In this document: positions 7,791-17,083 of the stretch, piece after piece
Position numbering within the stretch: the first letter of the stretch is position 1
Layout: each line of letters starts with the position of its first letter
Assembly (NCBI GenBank): GCA_016741995.1
Contig: JACVCO010000011.1
Location: 1 to 64,000, forward strand
Reading direction: 5' to 3'
DNA: 64,000 nucleotides
DNA from: Hydrogenophaga sp.
GTDB lineage: Bacteria > Pseudomonadota > Gammaproteobacteria > Burkholderiales > Burkholderiaceae_C
Program-made: the position numbers and the translations under genes
Notes under the pieces: model-generated
What the model was told of the DNA's origin: nothing
Seen by the model: only the letters and a program-made list of their open reading frames with translations
Database searches by the model: none

Positions 7791-8558
7791 TCAGTCGAAG
7801 CGCATCGAGACCCCGGTCACGAACATCGCATCGCCCTTCTTCAGGTTGGTGCCCGGGTCGCTGTCGTAGCGGTAGTTCAGGCCGGCGGTGAGGTTGACGG
7901 TCTGTGTCATCGCCACCGTGAGGCCGGTGTCGAACACCGCACGGTACTTGCCCCGATCGCGCAGGTCGGGGTAGACCGCGAGCTTCTGGCGCAGGCTGGT
8001 GGTCTCGGTCAGCTTGTGGCTCGACTCCTCCGCCAGCACCAGCTCCATGCGGCCGTAGCGCTCGCGCATCGCCCCGGCGATGTCGGTGGGCCGGACGTAG
8101 CGGTCGTGCGTGTAGCCCAGGCCGCCCGACACGTCGAAGAAGCCACTCTCGTCGCGCCAGACATGGCGGCCCACACCGGTGGCGATCGAATAACGCGCCG
8201 CGATGTTGGCCAACCGGTCGCGCTGCCACTCGCCCGAGCCGAAGCCGAACCAGTCGATGGCGAAGTCGCGGTTGTACTGGGTGCGCAGGCCGTGGCGCTC
8301 GATGGTGTCGACGCCCGCGCTGCGCCCGCGGTCGAACTTGGCGTCCCAGGTCCATTTGTCGATCTCGGTCTGCCGGGCCCCCTCGGCGGACAGGTTCAGC
8401 GTGGCGGCCTCGTTGTTGCCGGTCGACACGTTGGCCCCCGCCGTCAGCAGATAGCGCCACTGGCCATCGGGCTTGAGCGTGACCTGGGCCTGCGAGAGCA
8501 CGGGCACGATCAACAGGGCGGCGCCCAGCGACACGGTGCGGGTACGGCGGGGAAACAT
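7791..8558 (-). CDS. DUF481 family outer-membrane protein
   Basis: A 255-residue protein with a cleavable signal peptide (MFPRRTRTVSLGAALLIVP...SQA). The rest is predicted beta-rich, with the DUF481 features: WxYxLTAGANVSTGNNEA near the mature N-terminus and a C-terminal strand ending in Phe-Asp (VSMRFD), typical of an outer-membrane barrel. DUF481 proteins (YdiY-like) have no established function. The ATG at 8558 has AAGGAGTTGCC in front; a longer frame exists but lacks the signal at its start. It is divergent from the esterase gene. Confidence 0.82.
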   Translation of the reverse strand: MFPRRTRTVSLGAALLIVPVLSQAQVTLKPDGQWRYLLTAGANVSTGNNEAATLNLSAEGARQTEIDKWTWDAKFDRGRSAGVDTIERHGLRTQYNRDFAIDWFGFGSGEWQRDRLANIAARYSIATGVGRHVWRDESGFFDVSGGLGYTHDRYVRPTDIAGAMRERYGRMELVLAEESSHKLTETTSLRQKLAVYPDLRDRGKYRAVFDTGLTVAMTQTVNLTAGLNYRYDSDPGTNLKKGDAMFVTGVSMRFD

Positions 8559-8680
8559 GGCAACTCCTTCCTTGGGGCAAAGCACAAGGGGTCGCAACGG
8601 GCGCCTCACAGTTCCCGACGGGTTGTGACGATTTGTCGCATCGGGTGCATCGGGCAGCGCTTCGATGGCGTAATGCCCGC

Positions 8681-9556
8681 ATGCCCGATCTCATCCGACG
8701 CGGACTGACCGCCCTGGGCCTGCTGCCGCTGCTGCAGGCCTGCTCGCCGTTGCGGGTCATCGACGCGCTGGTGCCCTCCGACACCCACACCCGCGTTCCC
8801 GACCAGGCCTACGGCCCCGATCCACGCCAGCGGCTGGACGTCTACCTGCCTGCGCGGCCGCTGCCGCAAGCCCCCATCGCGGTGTTCTTCTACGGCGGCA
8901 GCTGGACCACCGGCGAGCGCGCCGACTACCGTTTCGTCGGCGAGGCCTTGGCCTCGCGCGGCATCGTCACCCTGGTGCCCGACTACCGGCTGAGCCCCGC
9001 GGTGCGCTACCCCGGCTTCGTGCGCGACAGCGCCGGGGCGATGCACTGGGCGCGCGAACGCGCGCGCGAATTCGGCGCCGACCCGGCCCGGCTGTTCGTG
9101 GTCGGCCACAGCGCGGGCGCCTACAACGCGGCCATGCTCGCGCTTGATCCGCGCTGGTTGCACGAGGTGGGCCTGCAGCCGGCGCAGCTGGCGGGCTGGG
9201 CGGGCCTCGCGGGCCCCTACGACTTCCTGCCCATCGTGCAGCCGGAAACGCGTGTGGCCTTCAACTGGCCCGACACGCCCGCCGATTCGCAACCGCTGTT
9301 CCACGCCCAGCGCCTGCGCGGGCCGGCGCCGCCCGCCCTGCTGCTGGCGCCGCAGAAAGACCCGCTGGTGGAGCCACAGCGCAACACGGTGGCGATGGCC
9401 GCCGCGCTGCAGGCGCACGGCGTGTCCGCACAACACGCGCTGCTGCCGCGCGTGAACCACGCCACGCTGGTCGCCACCCTGGCACCGCCGCTGCGGCCCC
9501 TGGCCCCGACACTGGAGCGCCTGGCCGGTTTCATGGGGGCCCCGCCCCCGCCCTGA
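8681..9556 (+). CDS. alpha/beta hydrolase, esterase-like lipoprotein
   Basis: A 291-residue protein with a lipoprotein-like N-terminus ([10 protein letters not shown]) and an alpha/beta hydrolase domain: FFYGGSW as the oxyanion region, nucleophile elbow GHSAGAYNA, and late Asp and His ([14 protein letters not shown]). It fits the BD-FAE/carboxylesterase group that hydrolyses ester substrates such as feruloyl or acetyl esters; the true substrate is unknown. The ATG at 8681 gives the lipobox; TAATGC four bases upstream resembles the leaderless pattern seen elsewhere in the window. Divergent from the DUF481 gene. Confidence 0.82.
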   Translation: MPDLIRRGLTALGLLPLLQACSPLRVIDALVPSDTHTRVPDQAYGPDPRQRLDVYLPARPLPQAPIAVFFYGGSWTTGERADYRFVGEALASRGIVTLVPDYRLSPAVRYPGFVRDSAGAMHWARERAREFGADPARLFVVGHSAGAYNAAMLALDPRWLHEVGLQPAQLAGWAGLAGPYDFLPIVQPETRVAFNWPDTPADSQPLFHAQRLRGPAPPALLLAPQKDPLVEPQRNTVAMAAALQAHGVSAQHALLPRVNHATLVATLAPPLRPLAPTLERLAGFMGAPPPP

Positions 9557-9571
9557 CGCAGGGCCCAAAGT

Positions 9572-9577
9572 TAGAAT
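9572..9577 (+). promoter_or_regulatory. probable -10 box of fba
   Basis: TAGAAT, 68 nt before the aldolase start, giving a leader of about 60 nt. The leader contains GCAGCC-N6-GGCTGC (9592-9609). Confidence 0.4.
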
Positions 9578-9645
9578 CGCAGGCTGTCCATGCAGCCCCC
9601 TCCGGCTGCCGCTTCGCCCACCCGAACCCCTCGAAGGAACCCCCC

Positions 9646-10710
9646 ATGGCCCTCGTTTCCATGCGCGAACTGCTCGACCACGCCGCGGCCAACGGCTACG
9701 GCATCCCGGCGTTCAACGTGAACAACCTCGAACAGGTGCAGGCCGTGATGATGGCCGCCGACGAGGTGGGTGCCCCGGTCATCCTGCAGGCCAGCGCCGG
9801 TGCCCGCAAGTACGCGGGTGAGCCCTTCATCAAGCACCTGATCCAGGCCGCGATCGAGATGTACCCGCACATCCCCCTCGTGATGCACCAGGACCACGGC
9901 CAGAGCCCCGACGTCTGCCGCGGCGCGATCGACCTGGGCTTCTCCTCCGTGATGATGGACGGCAGCCTCGAAGCCGACGGCAAGACCATCGCCAGCTACG
10001 ACTACAACGTCGACGTGACGAAGAAGGTCGTCGACATGGCGCACAAGCTGGGCGTCACCGTGGAAGGCGAGCTGGGCTGCCTGGGCAGCCTGGAGACCAT
10101 GAAGGGCGACAAGGAAGACGGCCACGGCACCGACGCCACCATGACGCGCGAGCAACTGCTGACCGACCCCGAGCAAGCCGCCGACTTCGTCAAGCGCACG
10201 CAGCTCGACGCGCTGGCGATTGCCATCGGCACCAGCCACGGCGCCTACAAGTTCACCCGCAAGCCCACGGGCGACATCCTGGCCATCGAACGCATCAAGG
10301 AAATCCACCGCCGCCTGCCCAACACGCACCTGGTGATGCACGGCTCCTCCAGCGTGCCGCAGGAGCTGCTGGCACAGATCAACCAGTACGGCGGCAAGAT
10401 GAAGGAAACCTACGGCGTGCCGGTCGAGGAAATCCAGAAGGCCATCCAGTTCGGCGTGCGCAAGATCAACATCGACACCGACATCCGCCTGGCCATGACC
10501 GGCGCGGTGCGCAAGTTCCTGGCCGAGAACCCCGACAAGTTCGACGCCCGCGAATGGCTCAAGCCCGCGCGCGAGGCCGCCAAGCAGGTCTGCAAGCAGC
10601 GCTACATCGAGTTCGGCTGCGAAGGCCAGGCCGGCAAGATCAAGGGCGAGCCGCTGCAGATCGTGGCCAGCAAATACAACAAGGGCGAGCTCGCGCAGGT
10701 CGTGAACTGA
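9646..10710 (+). CDS. fba: class II fructose-1,6-bisphosphate aldolase
   Basis: A 354-residue zinc-dependent aldolase, full length, splitting fructose-1,6-bisphosphate into dihydroxyacetone phosphate and glyceraldehyde-3-phosphate in glycolysis/gluconeogenesis. Motifs seen: [11 protein letters not shown] with the catalytic Asp and a zinc His, SVMMDGSL, the family signature [20 protein letters not shown] with a zinc His, and [10 protein letters not shown]. Near-identity of this organisation to CbbA/Fba of other Burkholderiales is from memory. A strong terminator follows at 10748-10780, so it is a single-gene transcript from the -10 box at 9572. Confidence 0.97.
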   Translation: MALVSMRELLDHAAANGYGIPAFNVNNLEQVQAVMMAADEVGAPVILQASAGARKYAGEPFIKHLIQAAIEMYPHIPLVMHQDHGQSPDVCRGAIDLGFSSVMMDGSLEADGKTIASYDYNVDVTKKVVDMAHKLGVTVEGELGCLGSLETMKGDKEDGHGTDATMTREQLLTDPEQAADFVKRTQLDALAIAIGTSHGAYKFTRKPTGDILAIERIKEIHRRLPNTHLVMHGSSSVPQELLAQINQYGGKMKETYGVPVEEIQKAIQFGVRKINIDTDIRLAMTGAVRKFLAENPDKFDAREWLKPAREAAKQVCKQRYIEFGCEGQAGKIKGEPLQIVASKYNKGELAQVVN

Positions 10711-10747
10711 TCGCTCGCGCGTTCATCGCGCACCGGGCACACACCAC

Positions 10748-10780
10748 GCCACCGCACGGCTCGCCGGCGGTGGCGCTTTT
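10748..10780 (+). terminator. rho-independent terminator of fba
   Basis: Perfect 8-bp stem GCCACCGC (10748-10755) / GCGGTGGC (10767-10774), 11-nt loop, then GCTTTT. It lies 38 nt after the aldolase stop and just before the end of the convergent IclR gene. Confidence 0.75.
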
Positions 10781-10788
10781 CATGGCGC

Positions 10789-11616
10789 TCAGTCTTCCCA
10801 GGCCGCGGCCTGGATGGCGGCGACGATCTCGCGCCCCGTGCGGATCAGCGCGGGCGCGAAATCGCCGTGCAGCAAGGCGCCCTGCAGCCGCGCCGCCGGC
10901 CCGCCCACGGTGAGCGAGAGCGGCTCGCGGCCATCGCCCAGGTCCAGCCCCACGCCGATGGCGGCGATGTCCTGCTCCCACTCCGAGGCCGAGACCGCGT
11001 AGCCGCATTCGGCGTGCTCGGCCACAGCGCGCTGCAGGCCCGCTTCGCGCGCGGGCCAGCGCACCGGGTCCTCGGCCTGCAACCGGCGCGCGATCAACGC
11101 CTGCATGCCGGGCGTGGACGCGCACCATATCGCGCGGCCCATGGCGGTCTCGGCAAAGGGCAGGCGCGTGCCCACGTCCAGGCCGAGGATGAGGCGCGCC
11201 GTGCTGCGGCAATGCGCCACATAGACCACCGCCGTGTCGTGCCGCACGCCGAGCGAAATCGCGGCCTGCGTGTGCTCGGCCAGCGTCTCCATGAACGGCC
11301 GCGCGATGCGCCCGACCTGGAAGTTCGACAGCACGCTGAAGCCCAGCGAGAGCACCGCGGGGCTGAGCGCGTATTCCCCCGTGGCCGCGCGGTGGCGCAG
11401 GTAGCCCAGGCGCGTGAGCGTGAACGTGAGGCGCGACACCGTGGCCTGCGGCAGGCCGGTGCGGCGCGCCAGCTCCTGGTGCGCGAGCCAGCGGTCGGCC
11501 GGGCCGAAGCAGCGCAGCACGGTGAGCCCACGCGCCAGCGCGGTGACGAAGCGGCGGTCCTGCGCCGGGTCGTCTTCGGCAAGCGGGGGAGAAGCGGCGT
11601 GGCGCTGGCGGCCCAT
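10789..11616 (-). CDS. IclR family transcriptional regulator
   Basis: A 275-residue protein with an N-terminal winged helix-turn-helix at about 22-85 (ALARGLTVLRCFG...LPQATVSRLTFTLTRLGYL) and the C-terminal IclR effector-binding domain (about 100-270). IclR proteins bind small carboxylic metabolites and control adjacent catabolic genes. It is divergent from an acyl-CoA ligase/Bug receptor pair, with two dyads in the intergenic region, so these are the likely targets. The start chosen (11616) gives the family's normal length; the longer frame upstream is antisense to the ligase. The effector is unknown. Confidence 0.9.
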   Translation of the reverse strand: MGRQRHAASPPLAEDDPAQDRRFVTALARGLTVLRCFGPADRWLAHQELARRTGLPQATVSRLTFTLTRLGYLRHRAATGEYALSPAVLSLGFSVLSNFQVGRIARPFMETLAEHTQAAISLGVRHDTAVVYVAHCRSTARLILGLDVGTRLPFAETAMGRAIWCASTPGMQALIARRLQAEDPVRWPAREAGLQRAVAEHAECGYAVSASEWEQDIAAIGVGLDLGDGREPLSLTVGGPAARLQGALLHGDFAPALIRTGREIVAAIQAAAWED

Positions 11617-11667
11617 GGCGTGTCCTTTTCTGCAGATCGGAATATCGGGCCGATGGCCTCCACGGTT

Positions 11668-11684
11668 ATTCCGCTGTTCGGAAT
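11668..11684. promoter_or_regulatory. IclR candidate operator ATTCCG-N5-CGGAAT
   Basis: Perfect 6-bp inverted repeat with 5-nt spacer, 52 nt upstream of the IclR start, in the divergent intergenic region. CGGAAT also recurs at 11636 and, as CGGAATA, at 11793. Size and placement suit an IclR dimer site. Confidence 0.5.
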
Positions 11685-11773
11685 TTTCCCGTCGCACCGC
11701 GCCAGGGATGATGCTCGGTTTCCCTGAATCGGGTTGACGCTGCTCCGCGCAGCGCCGCATATTGGTCGGCCCC

Positions 11774-11791
11774 GGATCGTTTTTCCGATCC
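11774..11791. promoter_or_regulatory. dyad GGATCG-N6-CGATCC before acyl-CoA ligase
   Basis: Perfect 6-bp inverted repeat around a T-rich spacer, ending 17 nt before the ligase start. It may be a second regulatory site, or a hairpin in the 5' end of the mRNA. Confidence 0.4.
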
Positions 11792-11808
11792 GCGGAATAG
11801 CCACCACC

Positions 11809-13497
11809 ATGTCCACGCCGCCCGCCGACCACTGGCCCCCCGGCCTGCCGCGCCACCTGGCGCTGCCGGCCACCAACCTCTATGCCAACCTGATGGCATC
11901 GGTCGCGCGCCACCCGGACAAGGCGTTCACCGTCTTCTACGACACCCCGCTGAGCTACGCGGGCTTCCAGCGCGAGGCCGAACAACTGGCCGGGCACCTG
12001 CAGCAGGTGGGCGGCGTGCAGGCCGGTGATCGCGTGCTGCTGTGTCTGCAGAACAGCCCGCAATGGGCGCTGGCCTTCTACGCCATCCTGCGCGCCAACG
12101 CGGTGGTGGTGCCGGTGAACCCCATGAACCGCGTGGAGGAACTGCGCCATTGCGTGGACGACAGCGGCGCGCGCGTGGCCTTCGTCGCGCAGGACCTGTT
12201 GCCGCAGGTGCAGCCCCTGCTGGCCGACGCCGGTGCCGACGGCTTGCGCCACGTGGTCGTCGCCACCTACAGCGACCACCTGCGCGAACCCACCGACCTG
12301 CGCGTGCCCGAGTTCGTGAGCGCGCCGCGCACCGTGCCCAACGATCCACGCCTGTGCACCTGGGCCGACGCGATCGCGCCCGGCCGCACCCCGGGCCCGC
12401 TCACCGCCGGCCCCGACGACCTCTGCGCCATGCCCTACACATCGGGCACCACCGGCAAGCCCAAAGGCTGCATGCACACCCACCGCAGCGTGATGGCCAC
12501 GCTGGTGGGCGGGGTGCAGTGGTTCGGCACCACGGCCGACGCGGTCTGCCTCTCGGTGCTGCCGTTCTTTCACGTCACCGGCCTGGCCGGCAGCCTCAAT
12601 GGCCCGCTGTACGCGGGCGCGACGATCGTGGTGCTGGCGCGCTGGGACCGCGAGGCCGCGGCCACTTGCATGGCGCGCTACCGCGTCACGGTGTGGCAGG
12701 CGATCTCCACCATGGTGATCGACTTCCTCGCGCAGCCGGATCTCGATCGCCACGACCTCTCCAGCCTGGCCTGCGTGCGCGGCGGTGGCGCGGCCATGCC
12801 CGACGCACTGGCCGCGCGGCTCAAGGCCCTCACCGGGCGCGACTACATCGAGGGCTATGGCATGACCGAGACCATGGCTGCGACGCACATCAACCCGCTG
12901 CACCGGCCCAAGCCACAGTGTCTGGGCCTGCCGGTGTTCGACGTCGACGCGCGCGTGATCGACCCCGAGACGCTGGCCGAACAACCCGCGGGCGTGACCG
13001 GCGAGATCGTGGTGCACGGCCCGCAGGTGATGCAGGGCTACTGGCGCAACCCGGCCGCCACGCAGGCCGCCTTCATCGAGATCGGCGGCCGGCGCTTCCT
13101 GCGCACCGGCGACCTCGGCCACGTCGATGAGGACGGCTATTTCTTCATGACCGACCGCCTGAAGCGAATGATCAACGCCAGTGGCTACAAGGTCTGGCCG
13201 GCCGAGGTGGAGGCGCTGATGTACCACCACCCCGCCATCCAGGAAGCCTGCGTGATCGGCGCGCGCGATGCGCGGCGCGGCGAGACGGTGAAGGCGCTCG
13301 TGGTGCTGCGCCCCGGCCAGCGCGGGCGCATCAGCGAACAGGACGTGATCGACTGGGCGCACGGCCACATGGCCACCTACAAGAGCCCGCGCATCGTCGA
13401 ATTCGTGGAGTCGCTGCCCCGCTCGGGCAGCGGCAAGGTGATGTGGCGCGAACTGCAGGAGCAGCAGGCCGCGCGCGACGCCACCGGCCCATCGTGA
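11809..13497 (+). CDS. AMP-binding acyl-CoA ligase
   Basis: A 562-residue member of the acyl-adenylate-forming family, matching long-chain fatty-acid/aryl CoA ligases in length. Motifs: the P-loop-like YTSGTTGKPKG, the adenine-binding region EGYGMTET, the hinge FLRTGDLGHVDEDGYFFMTDR, and the catalytic Lys region near the C-terminus (RSGSGKVMWREL). It activates a carboxylic acid with ATP and transfers it to CoA. It is divergently transcribed from an IclR regulator and followed 67 nt later by a Bug receptor, so the acid is probably imported through a Bug system and activated here. The substrate is not evident. Confidence 0.9.
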   Translation: MSTPPADHWPPGLPRHLALPATNLYANLMASVARHPDKAFTVFYDTPLSYAGFQREAEQLAGHLQQVGGVQAGDRVLLCLQNSPQWALAFYAILRANAVVVPVNPMNRVEELRHCVDDSGARVAFVAQDLLPQVQPLLADAGADGLRHVVVATYSDHLREPTDLRVPEFVSAPRTVPNDPRLCTWADAIAPGRTPGPLTAGPDDLCAMPYTSGTTGKPKGCMHTHRSVMATLVGGVQWFGTTADAVCLSVLPFFHVTGLAGSLNGPLYAGATIVVLARWDREAAATCMARYRVTVWQAISTMVIDFLAQPDLDRHDLSSLACVRGGGAAMPDALAARLKALTGRDYIEGYGMTETMAATHINPLHRPKPQCLGLPVFDVDARVIDPETLAEQPAGVTGEIVVHGPQVMQGYWRNPAATQAAFIEIGGRRFLRTGDLGHVDEDGYFFMTDRLKRMINASGYKVWPAEVEALMYHHPAIQEACVIGARDARRGETVKALVVLRPGQRGRISEQDVIDWAHGHMATYKSPRIVEFVESLPRSGSGKVMWRELQEQQAARDATGPS

Positions 13498-13564
13498 ATC
13501 CCCGCGCCGTGCGCTGCGCGGCAACCATCGCCACCCGGCACCCACCCAGCAAGGAGACAACACG

Positions 13565-14557
13565 ATGACAAGAAAGAACCCGCCCACCATCCGCCGCCGC
13601 ACGCTGCTGCTCGCCGGTGTCGCCGCCGGCAGCGGCGCGGCCCCCTGGGTCGCGGCCCACGCCCAGGCCTACCCCAGCCGGCCGATCACGCTCATCGTGC
13701 CCTGGCCCGCCGGCGGCTCGACCGACCGCCACCTGCGCACCCTGGCCGACATCGCGAGCAAGCACCTGGGCCAGTCCATCGTGGTGGAAAACCGCCCCGG
13801 CGCGGGCGGCACGCTCGGCCCGGCCACCATGGCCCAGACCGCCAAGCCCGACGGCTACACCATCGCCCAGTTTCCGCTGGGCCTGCTGCGCATGCCGCAC
13901 ATGCAGAAGACCAACTGGGACCCGCTCAACGACTTCAGCTACATCATCGGCGTCTCGGGCTACACCTTCGGCCTCACCGTCAAGGCCGACTCGCCGCACA
14001 AGACCTTCAAGGACTACATCGAGGCCGCGCGCAAGCAACCAGGCCAGATCAACTACGGCTCCACCGGCACCGGCAGCAGCCCGCACCTGCTGATGGAAGA
14101 ACTGGCCGGCAACGCCAAGGTGCAACTGGTGCACGTGCCCTTCAAGGGCAACGCCGACCTGCAGGCCGCGCTGCTCGGCGGCCACGTGATGGCGCAAAGC
14201 GACGCCAGTGGCTGGGACAAGTACGTCGACGGTGGCCAGATGCGCCTGCTCGTCACCTTCGGCGAACAGCGCACCCAGCGCTGGCCCGAGGTGCCCACCG
14301 CGCAGGAACTGGGCTACGGCGTGGTGTCCACCTCGCCCTATGGCCTGGCCGGCCCCAAGGGCATGGACCCGGCCATCGTGAAGACCCTGCACGACGCGTT
14401 CAAGAAGGCCATGGACGACCCCAAGCACATGGAGGTGCTGGGCCAGCTCAACCAGGCCGTGTGGTACCGCAACGGCGAGGACTACCGCAAATGGGCCGGC
14501 GAGACCTTCGCCAAGGACAAGGCGCTGATCGAGCGCCTGGGGCTGGCCGCGAAGTGA
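13565..14557 (+). CDS. Bug (TctC-like) periplasmic substrate-binding protein
   Basis: A 330-residue Bug-family receptor, the very large betaproteobacterial group of periplasmic carboxylate binders related to TctC. A Tat-like signal (IRRRTLLLAGVAAG) leads to the mature start AYPSRPITLIVPWPAGGSTD, the classic Bug N-terminus; VENRPGAGGTLG and the NYGSTGTGSSPHL ligand loop follow. No TctA/TctB membrane genes are nearby, as is usual for Bug proteins. It follows the acyl-CoA ligase, probably in one operon under the IclR regulator, and would deliver the ligase's substrate. A good AAGGAGACAACACG precedes the ATG. Confidence 0.92.
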   Translation: MTRKNPPTIRRRTLLLAGVAAGSGAAPWVAAHAQAYPSRPITLIVPWPAGGSTDRHLRTLADIASKHLGQSIVVENRPGAGGTLGPATMAQTAKPDGYTIAQFPLGLLRMPHMQKTNWDPLNDFSYIIGVSGYTFGLTVKADSPHKTFKDYIEAARKQPGQINYGSTGTGSSPHLLMEELAGNAKVQLVHVPFKGNADLQAALLGGHVMAQSDASGWDKYVDGGQMRLLVTFGEQRTQRWPEVPTAQELGYGVVSTSPYGLAGPKGMDPAIVKTLHDAFKKAMDDPKHMEVLGQLNQAVWYRNGEDYRKWAGETFAKDKALIERLGLAAK

Positions 14558-14604
14558 GCCCGGCATGAGCGGCGGTCGGGCATTGCCGGGGGCGCCCGCC
14601 AACT

Positions 14605-14613
14605 TGCGATAAT
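14605..14613 (+). promoter_or_regulatory. purC: extended -10 promoter upstream of purC terminator hairpin
   Basis: TGC-GATAAT, an extended -10 element, with TTGCCG (14583-14588) as a weak -35 at 19-bp spacing. A start near 14620 would place the terminator at 14629-14660 inside the purC leader, which suggests attenuation. Confidence 0.45.
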
Positions 14614-14628
14614 CCCGGCGAACTGCGC

Positions 14629-14660
14629 AAGGCCCGTTGAGCGTTCAACGGGCCTTTTTT
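14629..14660 (+). terminator. strong rho-independent terminator just before purC
   Basis: A 12-bp perfect stem, AAGGCCCGTTGA (14629-14640) / TCAACGGGCCTT (14645-14656), with loop GCGT and a T-run to 14660. It ends the ligase/Bug transcript, but only 25 nt separate it from the purC ATG, leaving no room for a purC promoter after it. Confidence 0.85.
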
Positions 14661-14685
14661 CTCGCCTTCCGGATTCCACCGCGCC

Positions 14686-15594
14686 ATGACCTCCGCCCTG
14701 CACACCTCCAACCTCACGTCGCTGCCGCTGCTCGCGCGCGGCAAGGTGCGCGACAACTACGCCGTCGGCGACGACCGCATCCTCATGGTCGCGTCCGACC
14801 GCATCAGCGCCTTCGACGTGATCATGGGCGAACCCATTCCCGGCAAGGGCGAGCTGCTCACGCGGCTCTCGCTCCACTGGTTCGACCGCCTGGGCCCCAA
14901 GGGCCTGGGCATCTGCCCGATCCACCTCACCGGCGAAGACCCCGAGAGCGTGGTGGCGCCGGCCGAGCGCGCGCAGGTGCGCGGCCGTTCCATGCTGGTG
15001 CAGCGCCTCAAGCCCATTCCGGTGGAAGCGGTGGTGCGCGGCTACCTGGCGGGCAGCGGCTGGAAGGAATACCAGGAGAGCCGTTCGGTCTGCGGCGTGC
15101 CGCTGCCCGAGGGCCTGAAGAACGCGTCGAAGCTGCCCGAGCCCATCTACACGCCCGCGGCCAAGGCCGCGATGGGCGAACACGACGAGAACATCACCTA
15201 CGAACGCACGGTGGAGATGGTGGGCGCCGACGTGGCCGCGAAGATCCGCGACACCGCGATCGCGCTCTACAAGGCCGCGGCCGCCATCGCGCTCGGGAAG
15301 GGCATCATCATCGCGGACACCAAGTTCGAGTTCGGCCTCGACAAGGCCGGCAACGTGGTGCTGATGGACGAGGTGCTCACGCCCGACAGCTCGCGCTATT
15401 GGCCGGCCGAACAGTACGCCGTGGGCAGCAACCCGCCGAGCTACGACAAGCAGTTCCTGCGCGACTGGCTGGAGAGCGCCAAGGTCAACGGCCAGCCCTG
15501 GGACAAGACCCCGCCCGCACCGCGCCTGCCGCGCGAGGTGATCGAGAAGACGGCCGAGAAATACCGCGAGGCGCTGACGCGCCTGCTGGGTTAA
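14686..15594 (+). CDS. purC: SAICAR synthase (phosphoribosylaminoimidazole-succinocarboxamide synthase)
   Basis: A 302-residue enzyme of purine biosynthesis that joins CAIR with aspartate using ATP. It has the long yeast/betaproteobacterial form. Motifs: [22 protein letters not shown] at the nucleotide site (RGKVRD), [15 protein letters not shown], the signature [20 protein letters not shown] segment [17 protein letters not shown], and [13 protein letters not shown] [11 protein letters not shown] with [16 protein letters not shown]. The purE and purK genes follow after the cnoX gene on the other strand, so purine genes are grouped but not in one operon. Its leader carries a strong terminator hairpin. 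Confidence 0.96.
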   Translation: MTSALHTSNLTSLPLLARGKVRDNYAVGDDRILMVASDRISAFDVIMGEPIPGKGELLTRLSLHWFDRLGPKGLGICPIHLTGEDPESVVAPAERAQVRGRSMLVQRLKPIPVEAVVRGYLAGSGWKEYQESRSVCGVPLPEGLKNASKLPEPIYTPAAKAAMGEHDENITYERTVEMVGADVAAKIRDTAIALYKAAAAIALGKGIIIADTKFEFGLDKAGNVVLMDEVLTPDSSRYWPAEQYAVGSNPPSYDKQFLRDWLESAKVNGQPWDKTPPAPRLPREVIEKTAEKYREALTRLLG

Positions 15595-16499
15595 CTCAGC
15601 ACCACCGACGACAGCCGGCGGCGGTACGTCGCCACCGTCGGGTCCTCCGGCGGCACCTGGCCTTCGGCCACCTTGGCCTTGGGCGGCTCGATCACGTCGA
15701 GCACGGCGATGTAGGTCTTGCGCGCCAGGTCCTCGTTCCAGGCCTTGTCGCGCATCAGGATCTCCAGCAGCTCGTCCATCGCGGCCGTCCATTGGCCATA
15801 GGCGAACAGCAGTTGCGCGAGCGCATGGCGCGAAGCGAAATCGCGCTTGTTGGTGGCGATGGCCGCCTGCAGCTCCGCCACGCGGGCGTCCGGGTCGGCC
15901 ACGGCGGCCTGCGCGTCGCGCGCGGCCATCCAGCGCTTGAGCGAATCGAGCCGGCGCACCGATTCCGCCTTGGCGATCACGGGCGCGAAGGCAACCTTGG
16001 CGTCGTCGTCCTGGCCGAGTTCGAGCAACAGCTTCACCAGATCGAAGCGCGCGTCGTCGTTTTCGGGGTCGGCCTTCACCGCCTGCTCCAGTCGCTCCAG
16101 CGCGGCCTCGATGTCACCATCGGCCAGCGCCTCCTGAGCGGCGGCCTCGTCTTCCTCGGCCTGCGCCTCGCCGGCACCGGGCACGTGCTTGTCGAGAAAG
16201 GCCTTGAGCTGGCCTTCGGGCAGCGCGCCCATGAAACCATCGACCGGCTGCCCGTTCTTGAGCAGCACGCAGGTGGGGATGCTGCGGATGCCGAAGGCCG
16301 CGGCGAGCTGCTGCTCCTGGTCGGAATCGATCTTCACCAGCTTGAACCGGCCGGCGTACTCGGCCTCGAGTTTCTCGAGGATGGGGCCGATGACCTTGCA
16401 GGGGCCACACCACGGCGCCCAGAAGTCCACCAGCACGGGGGTGTGCATCGAGGCTTCGATGACCTCGGTTTCGAAGTTGGCGATGGTGACGTCGATCAT
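15591..16499 (-). CDS. cnoX: thioredoxin-TPR chaperedoxin CnoX (YbbN-like)
   Basis: A 302-residue protein: thioredoxin domain at about 1-110 with an intact WCGPC active site ([14 protein letters not shown]), then helical TPR-like repeats at about 120-290. This is the CnoX/YbbN architecture, a holdase that protects substrates and hands them to GroEL/DnaK. Unlike the E. coli protein, whose active site is degenerate, this copy keeps both cysteines and could be redox active. Its stop overlaps the purC stop by 4 nt (convergent), and it faces away from purE. Confidence 0.9.
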   Translation of the reverse strand: MIDVTIANFETEVIEASMHTPVLVDFWAPWCGPCKVIGPILEKLEAEYAGRFKLVKIDSDQEQQLAAAFGIRSIPTCVLLKNGQPVDGFMGALPEGQLKAFLDKHVPGAGEAQAEEDEAAAQEALADGDIEAALERLEQAVKADPENDDARFDLVKLLLELGQDDDAKVAFAPVIAKAESVRRLDSLKRWMAARDAQAAVADPDARVAELQAAIATNKRDFASRHALAQLLFAYGQWTAAMDELLEILMRDKAWNEDLARKTYIAVLDVIEPPKAKVAEGQVPPEDPTVATYRRRLSSVVLS

Positions 16500-16540
16500 G
16501 GCGGCGCGGCAACCCGGGAAAGGGACGCGGGGGCGAAACG

Positions 16541-16546
16541 TAAAAT
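16541..16546 (+). promoter_or_regulatory. purE: probable -10 box of purE
   Basis: TAAAAT, 42 nt before the purE start, between purE and the divergent cnoX gene. It fits a short leader for the purE-purK-tsaC transcript. Confidence 0.4.
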
Positions 16547-16588
16547 CGCGACTTTACCGGAGGCCCCGCGGGCCGAAAGCCGATCCCC

Positions 16589-17083
16589 ATGAACCCCATC
16601 CACGTGGGCGTGGTCATGGGTTCCAGCAGCGACTGGGACACCATGCAGCACGCCTTGCAGATCCTTGAGCAGTTCGGCGTCGCGCACGAGGCGCGCGTGG
16701 TCTCGGCGCACCGCATGCCCGACGACATGTTCGCCTACGCCGAGGCCGCGGCCGGGCGTGGGCTGAAAGCCATCATCGCGGGCGCCGGCGGCGCGGCCCA
16801 CCTGCCGGGCATGCTGGCGGCCAAGACGGTGGTGCCAGTGCTCGGCGTGCCGGTGGCCAGCAAGCACCTGAGCGGTGTCGACTCGCTGCACAGCATCGTG
16901 CAGATGCCCAAGGGTGTGCCGGTGGCCACCTTCGCCATCGGCGCCGCGGGCGCGGCCAACGCCGCGCTGTTCGCGGTGGCGCTGCTGGCCGGCGAGAACC
17001 CCGCCTTGCGCGCGAAGCTGGAGGCGTTCCGCGCCGAGCAAACCGCCGCCGCGCGCGCCATGACGCTGCCGCCCACGGCATGA
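16589..17083 (+). CDS. purE: N5-CAIR mutase
   Basis: A 164-residue class I PurE, converting N5-carboxyaminoimidazole ribonucleotide to CAIR in purine synthesis. Motifs: [12 protein letters not shown] at the phosphate site, [12 protein letters not shown] with the catalytic His, and [16 protein letters not shown]. Length is normal. The stop overlaps the purK start by 4 nt (ATGA), giving translational coupling with the enzyme that makes its substrate. Confidence 0.97.
   Translation: MNPIHVGVVMGSSSDWDTMQHALQILEQFGVAHEARVVSAHRMPDDMFAYAEAAAGRGLKAIIAGAGGAAHLPGMLAAKTVVPVLGVPVASKHLSGVDSLHSIVQMPKGVPVATFAIGAAGAANAALFAVALLAGENPALRAKLEAFRAEQTAAARAMTLPPTA

Noticed and set aside
9582..9609. Alternating GGCTG/CAGCC segments in the fba leader as a riboswitch-like switch
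   Set aside because: The first segment falls at the predicted transcription start, the arms are 5-6 bp, and no known metabolite-binding core is visible.
11617..13602. N-terminal extension of the IclR frame running antisense through the acyl-CoA ligase
   Set aside because: The extension overlaps a well-supported gene and would place about 660 meaningless residues before a complete IclR protein.
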